Shown one piece after another: positions 1 through 8,785 of a stretch of DNA of 64,000 bases (positions are counted from its first letter, which is position 1; the number at the start of each line of letters is the position of its first letter). The DNA comes from Pseudomonadota bacterium. Lineage in GTDB: Bacteria > Pseudomonadota > Gammaproteobacteria > Xanthomonadales > Ahniellaceae. Made by a program: the position numbers and the translations under genes. The stretch covers positions 62,001 through 126,000 of the forward strand of contig JALHNO010000015.1 of assembly GCA_022843465.1 (NCBI GenBank), read 5' to 3'. Under the pieces are notes generated by a model. That model ran no database searches. It saw only the letters and a list, made by a program, of their open reading frames with translations, and was not told the DNA's origin.

Positions 1-1074
1 GAACTGATCCGCAGCCTGGCCGAGCCCGCAGGCGATGGCAATGTGGCGCTGTTGATGGAACGCGTGAAGTCACTGGAGCAACGCGCGCATCTCGCCAAGA
101 GCCTGCTCGCAGATCGCCAGATATCGGCGCGGGTGATCCATGGCCTGCCGCTGACCCAGACCGATGCCACGGTCAGCCTGATGCCCTTCCTGCAGGTCTG
201 GGATGGCGAGGCGCAGCGCTGGGACACCATCAGTGCCGACAATGGGGTCGAGGGCTGGCCCGAAGAAATGTTCCTGTGGAGCATCAGCCAGAAGCCGGTC
301 CTGGAGGTCGAGGGCAACCCGCGCGCGCGCCTGGAGTTCGCGGTGCAGAGCACGCTCGATGACGCGCTCGAGGTCGCCAAGGCCAGGCTTGAGGCCAAGG
401 ACAAGAACCTCGTTGCCTATTCGCTGCTCAATCTTCCGCTGCAGACCCAGGACGTCTATCGCATCCTGCTGATGATGCCGATCGGCGCCTTCCTGATGCT
501 GCTGCTGCGCAATGTGGTCGGCATCAAGACCTTTGGCACCTTCATGCCGGTTCTGGTGGCGCTGGCATTCCGTGAGACCCGATTGCTGCCCGGCGTCATC
601 CTGTTCCTGACCGTCGTCAGCCTGGGCCTGCTGGTGCGTTTCTACCTCGAGCGTCTGCGCCTGCTGCTGGTACCCAGATTGACCGCGGTATTGATCCTCG
701 TGGTCTTCCTGATGGCCATGGTTTCGGTCGTCAGCAACAAGCTGGGCATCGACCAGGGGCTTTCCATCGCGCTGTTTCCGATCGTCATCATGACGATGAC
801 GATCGAGCGCATGTCGATCGCCTGGGAAGAGCGCGGCGCCGCCTTCGCCCTCAAGGAGGGTATCGGCACCCTGATCGTGGCCATCCTGGCCTACCTGGTG
901 ATGAGCGTCGACTGGCTCGAGCATGTCATCTTCGTGTTCCCGGAGCTGCTGCTGGTGCTGTTTGCCCTGACCTTGCTGATCGGCCGCTACTCCGGCTACC
1001 GGATCAGCGAGCTGTTCCGCTTCCGCGCCCTGGCCACCGACCCGGTGGAACCGGTGCCGCCAAAGGCAGGCTGA
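1..1074 (+). CDS. inactive transglutaminase / 7TM protein, C-terminal part
   Basis: The reading frame is open from the first base, so the true start lies left of the window; 357 residues are visible. The first 140 or so are soluble and end a degenerate transglutaminase-like region. From about residue 150 there are six or seven hydrophobic segments (for example around MMPIGAFLMLLL, VILFLTVVSLGLLV, AVLILVVFLMAMV and LLLVLFALTLLIG), the layout of the 7TM transglutaminase-inactive family. Family knowledge: these inner-membrane proteins are almost always encoded beside an alpha-L-glutamate-ligase-like ATP-grasp protein, and that gene starts 2 bases after this stop. I infer a membrane-bound system that makes or transfers a peptide-like product; the substrate is unknown. 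Confidence 0.8.
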   Translation, partial: ELIRSLAEPAGDGNVALLMERVKSLEQRAHLAKSLLADRQISARVIHGLPLTQTDATVSLMPFLQVWDGEAQRWDTISADNGVEGWPEEMFLWSISQKPVLEVEGNPRARLEFAVQSTLDDALEVAKARLEAKDKNLVAYSLLNLPLQTQDVYRILLMMPIGAFLMLLLRNVVGIKTFGTFMPVLVALAFRETRLLPGVILFLTVVSLGLLVRFYLERLRLLLVPRLTAVLILVVFLMAMVSVVSNKLGIDQGLSIALFPIVIMTMTIERMSIAWEERGAAFALKEGIGTLIVAILAYLVMSVDWLEHVIFVFPELLLVLFALTLLIGRYSGYRISELFRFRALATDPVEPVPPKAG

Positions 1075-1076
1075 CC

Positions 1077-2039
1077 GTGCTCAATCCTTTCCGCATTGCC
1101 AAGCGATTGCGCGCCATCGGACTGACCGGCATCGGTCAGCGCAACGCCGAGTTCGTGCTGATGTACAACCAGCGCCGCAACTATCCGCGCGTCGACGACA
1201 AGCTGATCACCAAGAAGCTGGCGCTGGCCGCCGGATTGCCGGTGCCCCAGCTGTACGCCGTAGTGCGCGAAGAGCACGAAATCGAAGAGCTGCACGAAAA
1301 ATTGCGCGGCCGCGAGAGCTTTGTCGTGAAACCCGCCCATGGTTCCGGTGGCGATGGCATCCTGGTCATTACCGGCCGCCGCGGTGATCGCTATCGACGA
1401 TCCAATGGCGCCCTGCTGGCGCGCGAGGAATTCGACCACCACATCTCCAACATGCTGTCGGGACTGTTCTCGCTTGGCGGTCAGCCCGACCATGCCCTGG
1501 TCGAGTATTGCGTGCAGTTCGATCCCATTTTCGACAATGTCAGCTACAAGGGTGTGCCCGACATCCGCATCATCAGCTTCCTCGGTTACCCGGTGATGTC
1601 GATGATCCGCCTGCCGACCCGGATGTCGGACGGCAAGGCCAATCTGCACCAGGGCGCCATCGGGGTAGGCATCGACATCCCGACCGGCATCACCCGACGC
1701 GGAGTCTGGGGCCGCGAGATCATCCGCGAGCACCCGGATACCGAGAGCACCATTGTTGGCCTGGAAATCCCGCACTGGGATGAGCTGCTGATGATCGCGG
1801 CACGCTGCTACGAGCTGGTCGAACTCGGCTACGTCGGTGTCGACATCGTGCTCGACAAGGACCTGGGGCCGTTGATCCTCGAGCTCAATGCACGCCCCGG
1901 GTTGGCAATCCAGATGGCCAATGGCAACGGCCTGCTGCATCGGCTGCGCCGGGTCCAGGAACTTGAACAGCAGGGCACCCTGTCGCGCGATCCAGCCGAA
2001 CGCGTCGCGTTTTCCAAGGCCAATTTCCCAACCCTGTAA
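1077..2039 (+). CDS. alpha-L-glutamate ligase-like ATP-grasp protein
   Basis: A 320-residue protein starting with GTG two bases after the previous stop, so the two are surely co-translated. It has an ATP-grasp fold: the phosphate-binding loop region FVVKPAHGSGGDGI at residues 82-95 and the metal-binding end LILELNARPGLA near residues 266-277, with the conserved E, N and R. RimK-type enzymes ligate an amino acid to a carboxyl group using ATP. This subfamily is named alpha-L-glutamate-ligase-like and is found as a pair with the 7TM inactive-transglutaminase protein, as here. No signal peptide, so it is cytoplasmic. The real substrate is not known, and I would not call it RimK. Confidence 0.85.
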   Translation: MLNPFRIAKRLRAIGLTGIGQRNAEFVLMYNQRRNYPRVDDKLITKKLALAAGLPVPQLYAVVREEHEIEELHEKLRGRESFVVKPAHGSGGDGILVITGRRGDRYRRSNGALLAREEFDHHISNMLSGLFSLGGQPDHALVEYCVQFDPIFDNVSYKGVPDIRIISFLGYPVMSMIRLPTRMSDGKANLHQGAIGVGIDIPTGITRRGVWGREIIREHPDTESTIVGLEIPHWDELLMIAARCYELVELGYVGVDIVLDKDLGPLILELNARPGLAIQMANGNGLLHRLRRVQELEQQGTLSRDPAERVAFSKANFPTL

Positions 2040-2399
2040 ACGATTCAAGGGCACCGCCTTGCGGCGAGCGTGGTGCCAACACGCGAGCTCAGCCGCCCGC
2101 ATTCAGCTTGGGCGCCCTCCGCTCGCCATGGTGCAACGCGAATCCGCGGCAGGATGAGCGCAATGACAGGCTGAGCGGCTGCCCGCTGGCGACGAGCCGG
2201 ATCAAGCCAACAAGGACCACAAAGAGTGCCTGAGGTTCCAGACTTGCGGGTACCGGTGATTTCCGCCCCGGCGACCGTTAAGCTCTGGAGTCGCACAATT
2301 CAAACAGGCGTCAGTTGTCGCCTGCCTGGGCGGGCGCTACGCTCTCGCCCCTTTGCGCCCCGGTGTGGGCGCTGTCAATAGCTTGAGGAGGGTAGGGCC
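2040..2399 (+). other. gene-free stretch upstream of the TPR gene
   Basis: A 360-base gap with no convincing small gene on either strand. It contains a 6-bp inverted repeat (CAGGCG...CGCCTG) around 2305-2325 and, at 2385-2391, a strong GAGGAGG ribosome binding site 8 bases before the TPR start codon. It presumably carries the promoter of the TPR gene, but I see no clear -35/-10 pair. Confidence 0.5.
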
Positions 2400-3752
2400 A
2401 TGACACAGAACAAACTGCAATTGCCACAGCTGGCCGGACTGATGGTGGCGGGCTTGCTGCTGCTGGGGACGGACTACGTGCTGGCTCAGGGTATTGGCAG
2501 CCGCGGCGGCAGCGAGCAGAGCACCTCGGCCATGGCAGGGCGCAACTCCAAGGCCAAGAAGGCCAAGGCCGACAAGAACAAGAAGACTGAAGTCGCGTTC
2601 CCGAACAGTTCCCGCGAAGAACCTCCGTTCAAGATGTCGGCCAAGCTTGGCAAGAAGGTTCAGACCGGCCTGGACGCGCTGAACGAAGAGGATTACGAGA
2701 AGGCGGAGGAAATCTTCAACGATATCCTCGGCCAGTCCAAGGCCATGGACAGCGAAAAGGGCACCTCCTACCAGGCGCTCGGCACCATCGCCTATGAGCG
2801 CGACGAGGATTCGCTGAAGGCGATCGAGTACAACATCAAGGCGATCGAAACCAACGCGCTGCCGAACAATTCGCACTTCGGCCTGATGCAACTCAATGCC
2901 CAGCTGTACCTGCAGGAAGACCAGTTCGACAACGCCATCCTCTGGGCCGATCGCTGGATGCGCGAGACCGGTGAAGAGAAGGACACCCTGCTGATCGTCA
3001 AGGGACAGGCCTACTATCAGCAGGAAAAATACGAGCCGGCGGCAACCGCCATCAAGCGCGCCATCGAAATTTCGGAAAAGCCCAACGACAGCTGGTACGC
3101 GGCCCTGATGGCCTGCTACACGGAGAGCGAGAACTACGCCGAGGCGATCCGCTATGGCGAAGAGGTGCTGGCACGCGATCCCAACAACAAGTCGATCATC
3201 AAGCAGCTGTCCAACGTCTTTATCGAGAGCGACCAGGAGCCCAAGGCACTGGCCCTGATGGACCGTGCCTACGCGACCGGCCTGCTCAGCACCGAGCCCG
3301 AACTGCGGCAGCTTGCCCAGCTCTATGCCTACGCCGAACAGGCGGAACAGGGTGCCAAGGTGATCGAGGAAGGTCTGGCAAAGGGCGTGCTGAAGGAGAA
3401 TCTGGCGACCTATTCCCTGCTCGGCGAGGTCTATTCGCAGGGCGACGACTACCTCAAGACCGCGGCTGCGTACAACAAGGCGGCCCTCTACGCAAAAGAT
3501 GGTGACATGAAATTCCGTGAGGCCTATGCCCTGATGGACGCCGACAAGGTCGCCGAGGCCAAGGCCGCAGCGCTCGAGGCACTCAAGAAAACGCCATTCA
3601 AGCACGAGGGCGAGTGCTGGGTGATCCTGGGCAATGCCGAGATCGAACTCGACAATAAAGCCGGCGCCATCGCGGCTTTCGAGAAGGCAGCGCAGTTCCC
3701 GTCAACCAAGAAGAATGCGGAAACCTGGCTGAAAAATGTCCGCAGAATGTGA
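2400..3752 (+). CDS. exported TPR-repeat protein of the tonB locus
   Basis: A 450-residue protein. The start is fixed by a GAGGAGG site 8 bases upstream. Residues 1-29 form a Sec signal peptide (hydrophobic core LMVAGLLLLGTDYVLA), followed by a basic, lysine-rich linker (AKKAKADKNKKTE) and then 8-10 degenerate tetratricopeptide repeats from about residue 80 to the end. TPRs mediate protein contacts, so it is probably periplasmic. A stem-loop terminator follows, so it is likely its own transcription unit ahead of tonB-exbB-exbD. I infer a periplasmic partner of the TonB machinery, like other TPR proteins found in such clusters; this is from position and not from a specific motif. No gene symbol is justified. 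Confidence 0.8.
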   Translation: MTQNKLQLPQLAGLMVAGLLLLGTDYVLAQGIGSRGGSEQSTSAMAGRNSKAKKAKADKNKKTEVAFPNSSREEPPFKMSAKLGKKVQTGLDALNEEDYEKAEEIFNDILGQSKAMDSEKGTSYQALGTIAYERDEDSLKAIEYNIKAIETNALPNNSHFGLMQLNAQLYLQEDQFDNAILWADRWMRETGEEKDTLLIVKGQAYYQQEKYEPAATAIKRAIEISEKPNDSWYAALMACYTESENYAEAIRYGEEVLARDPNNKSIIKQLSNVFIESDQEPKALALMDRAYATGLLSTEPELRQLAQLYAYAEQAEQGAKVIEEGLAKGVLKENLATYSLLGEVYSQGDDYLKTAAAYNKAALYAKDGDMKFREAYALMDADKVAEAKAAALEALKKTPFKHEGECWVILGNAEIELDNKAGAIAAFEKAAQFPSTKKNAETWLKNVRRM

Positions 3753-3760
3753 ACGGAACG

Positions 3761-3803
3761 GGGCGGCCCAACCCCTGGGCCGCCCTGGTTACGTTTCCGT
3801 TTT
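3761..3803 (+). terminator. Rho-independent-like terminator after the TPR gene
   Basis: A perfect 10-bp stem, GGGCGGCCCA (3761-3770) with TGGGCCGCCC (3776-3785), and a 5-base ACCCC loop. It starts 8 bases after the TPR stop codon. The tail is T-rich but interrupted. Confidence 0.7.
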
Positions 3804-3853
3804 GTAACGCACGTACGTCATGCTGTGCGGAAGTCTGGGGATCATTCAGTCCC

Positions 3854-3882
3854 TAGTTAGCAACCGGGCCTCCCGCTATACT
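3854..3882 (+). promoter_or_regulatory. candidate sigma-70 promoter of tonB
   Basis: A good -10 box TATACT at 3877-3882, preceded 17 bases earlier by a weak -35-like TAGTTA (3854-3859). It lies 80 bases before the TonB start and after the terminator of the upstream gene. No convincing Fur box is seen. Confidence 0.4.
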
Positions 3883-3962
3883 CGCTCTCCCTTGTGTCGC
3901 CGACCCCGCTGGGGCGGGACTCCGGTAGCGCGTAGCGAGGGGCCAAAAGAGACCCAAGTCCC

Positions 3963-4619
3963 ATGTCCATGCATTTGAAAGAAGACAAGAGTTTCAGTTT
4001 GCGTCGGGTGACCGGGCAGGCCTTCGCCTTGGCCTTGCACACCAGCATGTTCCTGTTCCTGATGGCGCCAGTAAAGCCGCCTGCGCAGGAAGACGAGGAA
4101 GAGGACGACATGGTGGAAGTGGTCTTCCTCGAGCCGCCGCCGCCGCCGCCGCCACCGCCGCCACCGCCGCCGGAACCGCCGAAGAAGATCGAGCCCAAGA
4201 TCATCGAGAAGCGCCCGACACCGACACCGCCGCCGGAAGAACCGCCGCCGGAAATCGTTTTCGAAGAAGCGCTGCCGATGGCCGAAGAAGCGCCGCCGCC
4301 GGCTCCGCCCGCGCCGCCGGCTCCTGACATTCGTGCCGACACGGGCGCCTCGGAAGATCCGAGCTATCGCCGCATGCGCCCGCCGCGTTATCCGCCAGCG
4401 GCAATGCGTCGTCGTCTCGAAGGCGAAGTCATTCTATTGATCACTGTCGGCGCCGATGGTTCACCGATCGACGTACAGGTGCAAAAGTCCAGCCGTCATC
4501 GCGAACTCGACCAGGAAGCGATCCGTGCCGCACGCAGTTGGAAGTTCAACCCCGAAATCCGCGACGGTCGTCCGGTCCAGGGTCGTGTTTTGATTCCCAT
4601 CAAATTCTCGCTCAGCTAA
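3963..4619 (+). CDS. tonB: TonB energy-transducing protein
   Basis: A 218-residue TonB. It has one N-terminal membrane anchor (about residues 18-37, FALALHTSMFLFLMAP), an acidic patch EDEEEDD, a long periplasmic spacer of PP and PE/PK repeats (about residues 58-120), and a C-terminal TonB domain (about 135-218) with the RYPPAAMRRRLEGEV and SSRHRELDQEA motifs typical of the family. It carries proton-motive energy from ExbB/ExbD in the inner membrane to outer-membrane receptors such as the one at 15527-17791. ExbB begins 27 bases downstream, so they form an operon. The proline-rich codons give a local CCG repeat tract. The start has a hydrophilic N-tail (MSMHLKEDK) as usual for TonB. Confidence 0.93.
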   Translation: MSMHLKEDKSFSLRRVTGQAFALALHTSMFLFLMAPVKPPAQEDEEEDDMVEVVFLEPPPPPPPPPPPPPEPPKKIEPKIIEKRPTPTPPPEEPPPEIVFEEALPMAEEAPPPAPPAPPAPDIRADTGASEDPSYRRMRPPRYPPAAMRRRLEGEVILLITVGADGSPIDVQVQKSSRHRELDQEAIRAARSWKFNPEIRDGRPVQGRVLIPIKFSLS

Positions 4620-4646
4620 TAATCCCGTCTAACCAAAGGTGATGCC

Positions 4647-5522
4647 ATGCTTCAAGACCAGACCTCGACTCAGCCTGCGGATGCAGGAATCGCAGACGCC
4701 GCGGCGGCTGCAGCACCTGCGGCGGTCGAACCCGCAGCGGGCAGCGTAATGGCCGCAGCATCATCGGCGCCGCCGCCGGTGGACGCCGCTGCTCCGATGT
4801 CCGATGCAGCCGCGCTGCAGACAATGGGCTTCAGCCATCTGATTCAAAATCTCGACTGGATCGGCTGGATGGTTCTGGTCACGCTGGTCATCCAGTCGCT
4901 CGGCAGCTGGGTCTACATCATCGTCAACGGCCTCCGGAACCTCAGCATCACCGCCCGCATGGAGCGCGTGATCTCGACGTTCTGGGAAACCCCGTCGGCC
5001 GCCGATGCCGTGCGCTTCATGGAAGAGCAGCCTTCATCCGAGCCGTTCTCGAAGATCGCGCTCGACTGCGCCGGTGCCGCCGCCCATCATCAGCGCCACG
5101 AAGGTTCGCGTCTGGTCGAGGCGCTCAACCGCTCCGAGTTCATCGATCGCTCCCTGCGTCAGGCTGTCACCCGCGAGAGTTCGCGTCTTGAAAATGGTCT
5201 GACCTGGCTGGCAACCACCGGCTCGTCGGCACCGTTCGTCGGTCTGCTTGGTACCGTCATGGGTATCTACCACGCCCTGATCGCCATCGGCGCATCCGGC
5301 CAGGCCTCCATGGACGTGGTGGCCGGCCCGGTCGGCGAGGCGCTGATCATGACCGCGTTCGGTCTGTTCGTCGCTATCCCGGCCGTGCTTGCCTACAACT
5401 TCTTCATGCGCTCCAACCGCAAGATCAATGCCCGTTTCGACGAATTCGCGCACGACCTGCACGACTTCTTCGCAACTGGTTCGCGCGTGGAAGGCGTCGG
5501 TCCGAAGCCGGTCAAGAAGTAA
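4647..5522 (+). CDS. exbB: ExbB / MotA-TolQ-type proton channel protein
   Basis: A 291-residue inner-membrane protein of the MotA/TolQ/ExbB family. It has an alanine/proline-rich N-terminal extension (about residues 1-60) then three transmembrane helices: about 70-92 (WIGWMVLVTLVIQSLGSWVY), about 200-222 (APFVGLLGTVMGIYHALIAI) and about 240-262 (AFGLFVAIPAVLAYNF). The second carries the GLLGTVMG signature that lines the ion path. With ExbD it forms the proton-driven motor for TonB. It sits between tonB and exbD with 25-27-base gaps. The Ala/Pro-rich leader is longer than in E. coli ExbB, as in Xanthomonas-type ExbB. Confidence 0.92.
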   Translation: MLQDQTSTQPADAGIADAAAAAAPAAVEPAAGSVMAAASSAPPPVDAAAPMSDAAALQTMGFSHLIQNLDWIGWMVLVTLVIQSLGSWVYIIVNGLRNLSITARMERVISTFWETPSAADAVRFMEEQPSSEPFSKIALDCAGAAAHHQRHEGSRLVEALNRSEFIDRSLRQAVTRESSRLENGLTWLATTGSSAPFVGLLGTVMGIYHALIAIGASGQASMDVVAGPVGEALIMTAFGLFVAIPAVLAYNFFMRSNRKINARFDEFAHDLHDFFATGSRVEGVGPKPVKK

Positions 5523-5547
5523 GCCCCAGGGCTGCCAGGAGGATCGC

Positions 5548-5958
5548 ATGGCTTTCTCAAGCAATACCGGCGGCGTCATGGCCGAAATCAATGTCACGCC
5601 GCTGGTCGACGTGATGTTGGTGCTGCTGATCATCTTCATGATCACGGCGCCCCTGATGCAGCACAAGGTGAAGATCGAACTGCCGGAGAAGTCCGTGGTC
5701 GACCGGGAGCCACTGAGTTCCCAGCCGATCTCGCTCGCGGTAAAGACCAATGGCGATCTGTTCTGGAACGATGAGCCCCTGCTCATGTCAACCCTGGATC
5801 GCCGCCTGCGCGTGGAAGCCCGTCGCGAACCCCAGCCGATGCTGGAGATTCGCGCCGATAAGACCACCCGCTACGGTGTATTGCAGGACGTCATGGGCGT
5901 GGCCAAGGTCGCCGGCATGAAGAAGATCGGTTTCGTTACCACGCCGGAAGGCAAGTAA
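5548..5958 (+). CDS. exbD1: ExbD biopolymer transporter, first copy
   Basis: A 136-residue ExbD/TolR protein. I start it at the ATG that gives MAFSSNTGGVMAE, with an AGGAGG site just upstream; the open frame extends further 5' only through exbB. It has a short cytoplasmic tail, one transmembrane helix (MLVLLIIFMITAP) with the conserved aspartate in LVDVM that takes part in proton transfer, then a periplasmic domain. It partners ExbB and TonB. The second copy starts 20 bases downstream, with the same MAFSSN start and the same length, so the pair is a tandem duplication. Confidence 0.92.
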   Translation: MAFSSNTGGVMAEINVTPLVDVMLVLLIIFMITAPLMQHKVKIELPEKSVVDREPLSSQPISLAVKTNGDLFWNDEPLLMSTLDRRLRVEARREPQPMLEIRADKTTRYGVLQDVMGVAKVAGMKKIGFVTTPEGK

Positions 5959-5978
5959 GGCGTCGCGAGGAATTCACC

Positions 5979-6389
5979 ATGGCTTTTTCAAGCAACCAGG
6001 ACGGCGGGCCGATGGCCGAAATCAACGTCACGCCCCTCGTGGACGTGATGCTGGTGCTGCTGATCATCTTCATGATCACGGCGCCGATGATGTCGCAGCG
6101 CATCCAGATCGATCTTCCGCAGAAATCCACCGTCAAGAACGACGAAGAGCCGCCACCGCCGATCGCGCTGACGATCAATTCGGCCGGCAATCTGTTCTGG
6201 GACGGCCAGCCGTTGACCAAGGATGTCTTCGAACTGCAACTGCAGTTCGAAGCCAAGAAGGATCCGCAGCCGATGCTGCAGATCAAGGCCGATCTGTTTA
6301 CCGAGTATCAGGTGCTGGCCGATGTGATGGGCTCGGCCAAGAACCTTGGCATGAACAAGATCGGATTCGAGACCACGGCAACGAACTGA
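5979..6389 (+). CDS. exbD2: ExbD biopolymer transporter, second copy
   Basis: A 136-residue ExbD paralogue, the same length as the first copy and sharing the MAFSSN start, the EINVTPLVDVMLVLLIIFM membrane segment with its aspartate, and the PQPMLQIKAD periplasmic motif. In Xanthomonas, exbD1 and exbD2 are both present and only one is needed for iron uptake, the other being linked to plant responses; whether this split applies here is inference. It ends the operon, because a strong terminator follows 21 bases after its stop. Confidence 0.92.
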   Translation: MAFSSNQDGGPMAEINVTPLVDVMLVLLIIFMITAPMMSQRIQIDLPQKSTVKNDEEPPPPIALTINSAGNLFWDGQPLTKDVFELQLQFEAKKDPQPMLQIKADLFTEYQVLADVMGSAKNLGMNKIGFETTATN

Positions 6390-6410
6390 GCGTCCAGCGA
6401 CAGGCACAAG

Positions 6411-6440
6411 AAGGCCGGGCCAGTCCCGGCCTTTTCTTTT
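6411..6440 (+). terminator. Rho-independent terminator of the tonB-exbB-exbD operon
   Basis: A perfect 9-bp stem, AAGGCCGGG (6411-6419) with CCCGGCCTT (6425-6433), a 5-base loop and the T-rich tail TTCTTTT. It separates exbD2 from the third ExbD gene. Confidence 0.88.
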
Positions 6441-6512
6441 GCGCGGACGCAAACCCGCTAACCCCGATCACCTCTGCGCCGCGTTGGATTGCCTGCCAAC
6501 CACGGAGCCGTC

Positions 6513-6935
6513 ATGCCCAACACCCAGGCCACTGCGCAAACCCAGGCGATCAGCGAGATCAATGTGACTCCGCTGGTCGACGTCATGCTCTGCCTGCTGA
6601 TCATCTTCATGATCGCGGCGCCCATGCTCAGCAGCCGGCTGCCGCTGGCGTTACCGCAGCCGACGCCACCGCCGGTGACGCGCACCGAGCCGGAACCGCC
6701 GCTGCGCCTGCGCATTCTCGCCGATGGCCACTTGCTGCTGGAGGATCAACCGATCCGCGACGAAACCCTGGCCGCGGAACTGGCCTGGCAGGCGGATCGC
6801 GATCCCCGGCGTATCCTGCAGATCGACACCGATCGTCAAGCGGTCTACCAGCGCTTTGTCGATGTGCTGGCGAGCGCACGTGAACAGGGCATCAGCCAGA
6901 TTGCACTGGCCAAGCAAACGCCCGGCGGCCACTGA
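6513..6935 (+). CDS. third ExbD/TolR family protein
   Basis: A 140-residue ExbD-family protein. I start it at ATG 6513 because a GGAG lies just upstream; a TTG at 6489 in frame is less likely. It keeps the SEINVTPLVDVML helix start with the conserved aspartate and the helix LCLLIIFMIAAPM, but the periplasmic part is more diverged: a proline-rich linker (PQPTPPPVTRTEPEPP) followed by the LQIDTDRQ motif. It lies after the operon terminator, so it may have its own promoter or depend on read-through. It may serve a different TonB or Tol-like motor. The next gene, pdxJ, is convergent, with 9 bases between the stops. Confidence 0.88.
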   Translation: MPNTQATAQTQAISEINVTPLVDVMLCLLIIFMIAAPMLSSRLPLALPQPTPPPVTRTEPEPPLRLRILADGHLLLEDQPIRDETLAAELAWQADRDPRRILQIDTDRQAVYQRFVDVLASAREQGISQIALAKQTPGGH

Positions 6936-6944
6936 CAACGGCGA

Positions 6945-7724
6945 TCAAGTCGGCTCGCAGGCCTCAAGGTAGGCACGCACCGCCGAATCGAGGCCCAGAT
7001 AGAGCGCATCATTGATCAGCGCGTGGCCGATCGAGACTTCAGCGATGTCCGGGATTGCCGCCAGCAGCAGCGGCAGATTGAGCAGATCCAGATCATGGCC
7101 GGCATTGATCGCCAGGCCGGCAGAGCGCGCCTGCGCCGCCGCTCTGCGGCACTGTTCGATTACGGCGACGGACGCGCCGGCCTGCACGCCGGAGGCAAAT
7201 GGCCCGGTATAGATCTCGATCCGTTGCGCGCCAAGATCGGCGGCACGCTGTATGGAATCGCTGTCGGCATCGACGAACAGACTGACCCGGGCGCCGAGGC
7301 CAGCGCCGTCGCGGATCAAGGCCTGCAGTCGCTGCGGTGGCGTCGCCAGATCAAAACCATGATCCGAGGTGATCTGGCCATCGGCATCCGGCACAAAGGT
7401 GACCTGGTCCGGTCGCGCCTGACGTACCAGTTCCAGCAGTCCGGGGTACCCATTGCCGCGCGCCGGCGCAAACGGATTGCCTTCGATGTTCAGCTCAACA
7501 CGGGCCCCCTCGGCTACGGCATCATTGTGCCGTGCCAACCATTCCGCGAGGTTCAGCACATCATCGGGCCGTACATGCCGAAGGTCCGGACGTGGATGTA
7601 CGGTCAGTCCGCGCGCCCCGGCGGCGACCACGACCTCGGCGGCACGCAGGATGGAGGGCAGGGTGCCGCCACGCGAATTGCGCAGCACGGCAATCTTGTT
7701 GAGGTTGACGCTGAGACGAGCCAT
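6945..7724 (-). CDS. pdxJ: pyridoxine 5'-phosphate synthase
   Basis: A 259-residue PdxJ. It joins 3-amino-2-oxopropyl phosphate (from PdxA) with 1-deoxy-D-xylulose 5-phosphate to make pyridoxine 5'-phosphate, the last ring-closing step of the DXP-dependent vitamin B6 route, in the cytosol. Motifs seen: the N-terminal strand [48 protein letters not shown] and the C-terminal NAGHDL and SIGHALI. The N-terminal histidine of the E. coli NIDHIA motif is a lysine (NLNK), as in the other PdxJ branch; this is a family variant and not a lesion. The start at 7724 fits the family length, and the extra upstream codons are not conserved. Confidence 0.95.
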   Translation of the reverse strand: MARLSVNLNKIAVLRNSRGGTLPSILRAAEVVVAAGARGLTVHPRPDLRHVRPDDVLNLAEWLARHNDAVAEGARVELNIEGNPFAPARGNGYPGLLELVRQARPDQVTFVPDADGQITSDHGFDLATPPQRLQALIRDGAGLGARVSLFVDADSDSIQRAADLGAQRIEIYTGPFASGVQAGASVAVIEQCRRAAAQARSAGLAINAGHDLDLLNLPLLLAAIPDIAEVSIGHALINDALYLGLDSAVRAYLEACEPT

Positions 7725-7819
7725 GCGATCATCTTGCCAGCGGCCTTGCCCGGAAGCGAGCTTCCGGCGCCGCCCAGATGGAGCCGTCAGGCGCGCTCCA
7801 CAATCCGACAGGAGAAGCA

Positions 7820-8740
7820 ATGTCCACGATCGAAGCCCAGGCGCCGCCCAATCTCGAGGCCGCCGAACTCTGGCTGAGAGGCCTGCAGGATCGACTATGT
7901 GCGGCCATTGAAAAGACGGACGGCGTGGCGCACTTTCGCGAGGACAGCTGGAAGCGCGAGCAGGGTGGCGGCGGACGTACCCGGGTACTGCGTGATGGTG
8001 CCGTGTTCGAGCAGGCCGGCATCGGTTTCTCCAAGGTCATGGGCGAGACCCTGCCGGCGTCTGCGAGCGCACATCGGCCGGAATTGGCCGGACAGCCGTG
8101 GACCGCCATGGGCGTGTCCCTGGTTTTCCATCCGCACAATCCGCGGGTACCGACCACGCACATGAACGTGCGTCTGTTTGCCACCACGGGTGACAAGCCA
8201 GCCTGGTGGTTTGGCGGCGGCTACGATTTGACGCCCTGTTATGTTGAAGAAGAGGATGTCCGCCACTGGCATCGCACCGCGCAGGAGGTCTGCGCGCGTT
8301 TTGGCTCCGGGCTGTATCAGGAATTCAAGGAATGGTGCGATCGCTACTTCTACCTGAAGCACCGCAACGAAACCCGCGGTGTCGGCGGCATCTTTTTCGA
8401 CGATCTCAATCGCTGGTCGTTTGCGCGCAGCTTCGATTTTACCCGCAGCGTTGCCGATTCCTTCCTTGATGCCTATCTGCCCATCGTTCAGCGCCGCAAG
8501 AACCTGCCGTTCGGCGAACGCGAACGTTCATTCCAGCTGTATCGGCGCGGACGCTATGTCGAATTCAATCTGGTCCTCGATCGCGGCACCCTGTTCGGGC
8601 TGCAAAGTGGCGGGCGCACCGAATCGATCCTGATGTCCCTGCCGCCGCTGGTGCGCTGGGAATATGGCTTTACGCCAGAACCGGGCAGCCCGGAGGCCAG
8701 ACTGGCCGAATACCTGCGGCCACGCGACTGGCTGGTCTGA
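7820..8740 (+). CDS. hemF: oxygen-dependent coproporphyrinogen III oxidase
   Basis: A 306-residue HemF. It oxidatively decarboxylates two propionates of coproporphyrinogen III to give protoporphyrinogen IX, using O2, in heme synthesis. The start at 7820 has AGGAG 6 bases upstream; the frame runs further 5' but without a site. Family signatures seen: [39 protein letters not shown] and [18 protein letters not shown]. Length matches the usual 300-310. It is divergent from pdxJ across 95 bases that hold a small hairpin (7750-7767). The aerobic enzyme implies oxygen-rich growth; an oxygen-independent HemN would have to lie elsewhere. Confidence 0.96.
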   Translation: MSTIEAQAPPNLEAAELWLRGLQDRLCAAIEKTDGVAHFREDSWKREQGGGGRTRVLRDGAVFEQAGIGFSKVMGETLPASASAHRPELAGQPWTAMGVSLVFHPHNPRVPTTHMNVRLFATTGDKPAWWFGGGYDLTPCYVEEEDVRHWHRTAQEVCARFGSGLYQEFKEWCDRYFYLKHRNETRGVGGIFFDDLNRWSFARSFDFTRSVADSFLDAYLPIVQRRKNLPFGERERSFQLYRRGRYVEFNLVLDRGTLFGLQSGGRTESILMSLPPLVRWEYGFTPEPGSPEARLAEYLRPRDWLV

Positions 8741-8785
8741 GCCATCACCGGCGCGCCGTGCTGCGCGTTGAAAGCCAGACCGCAG

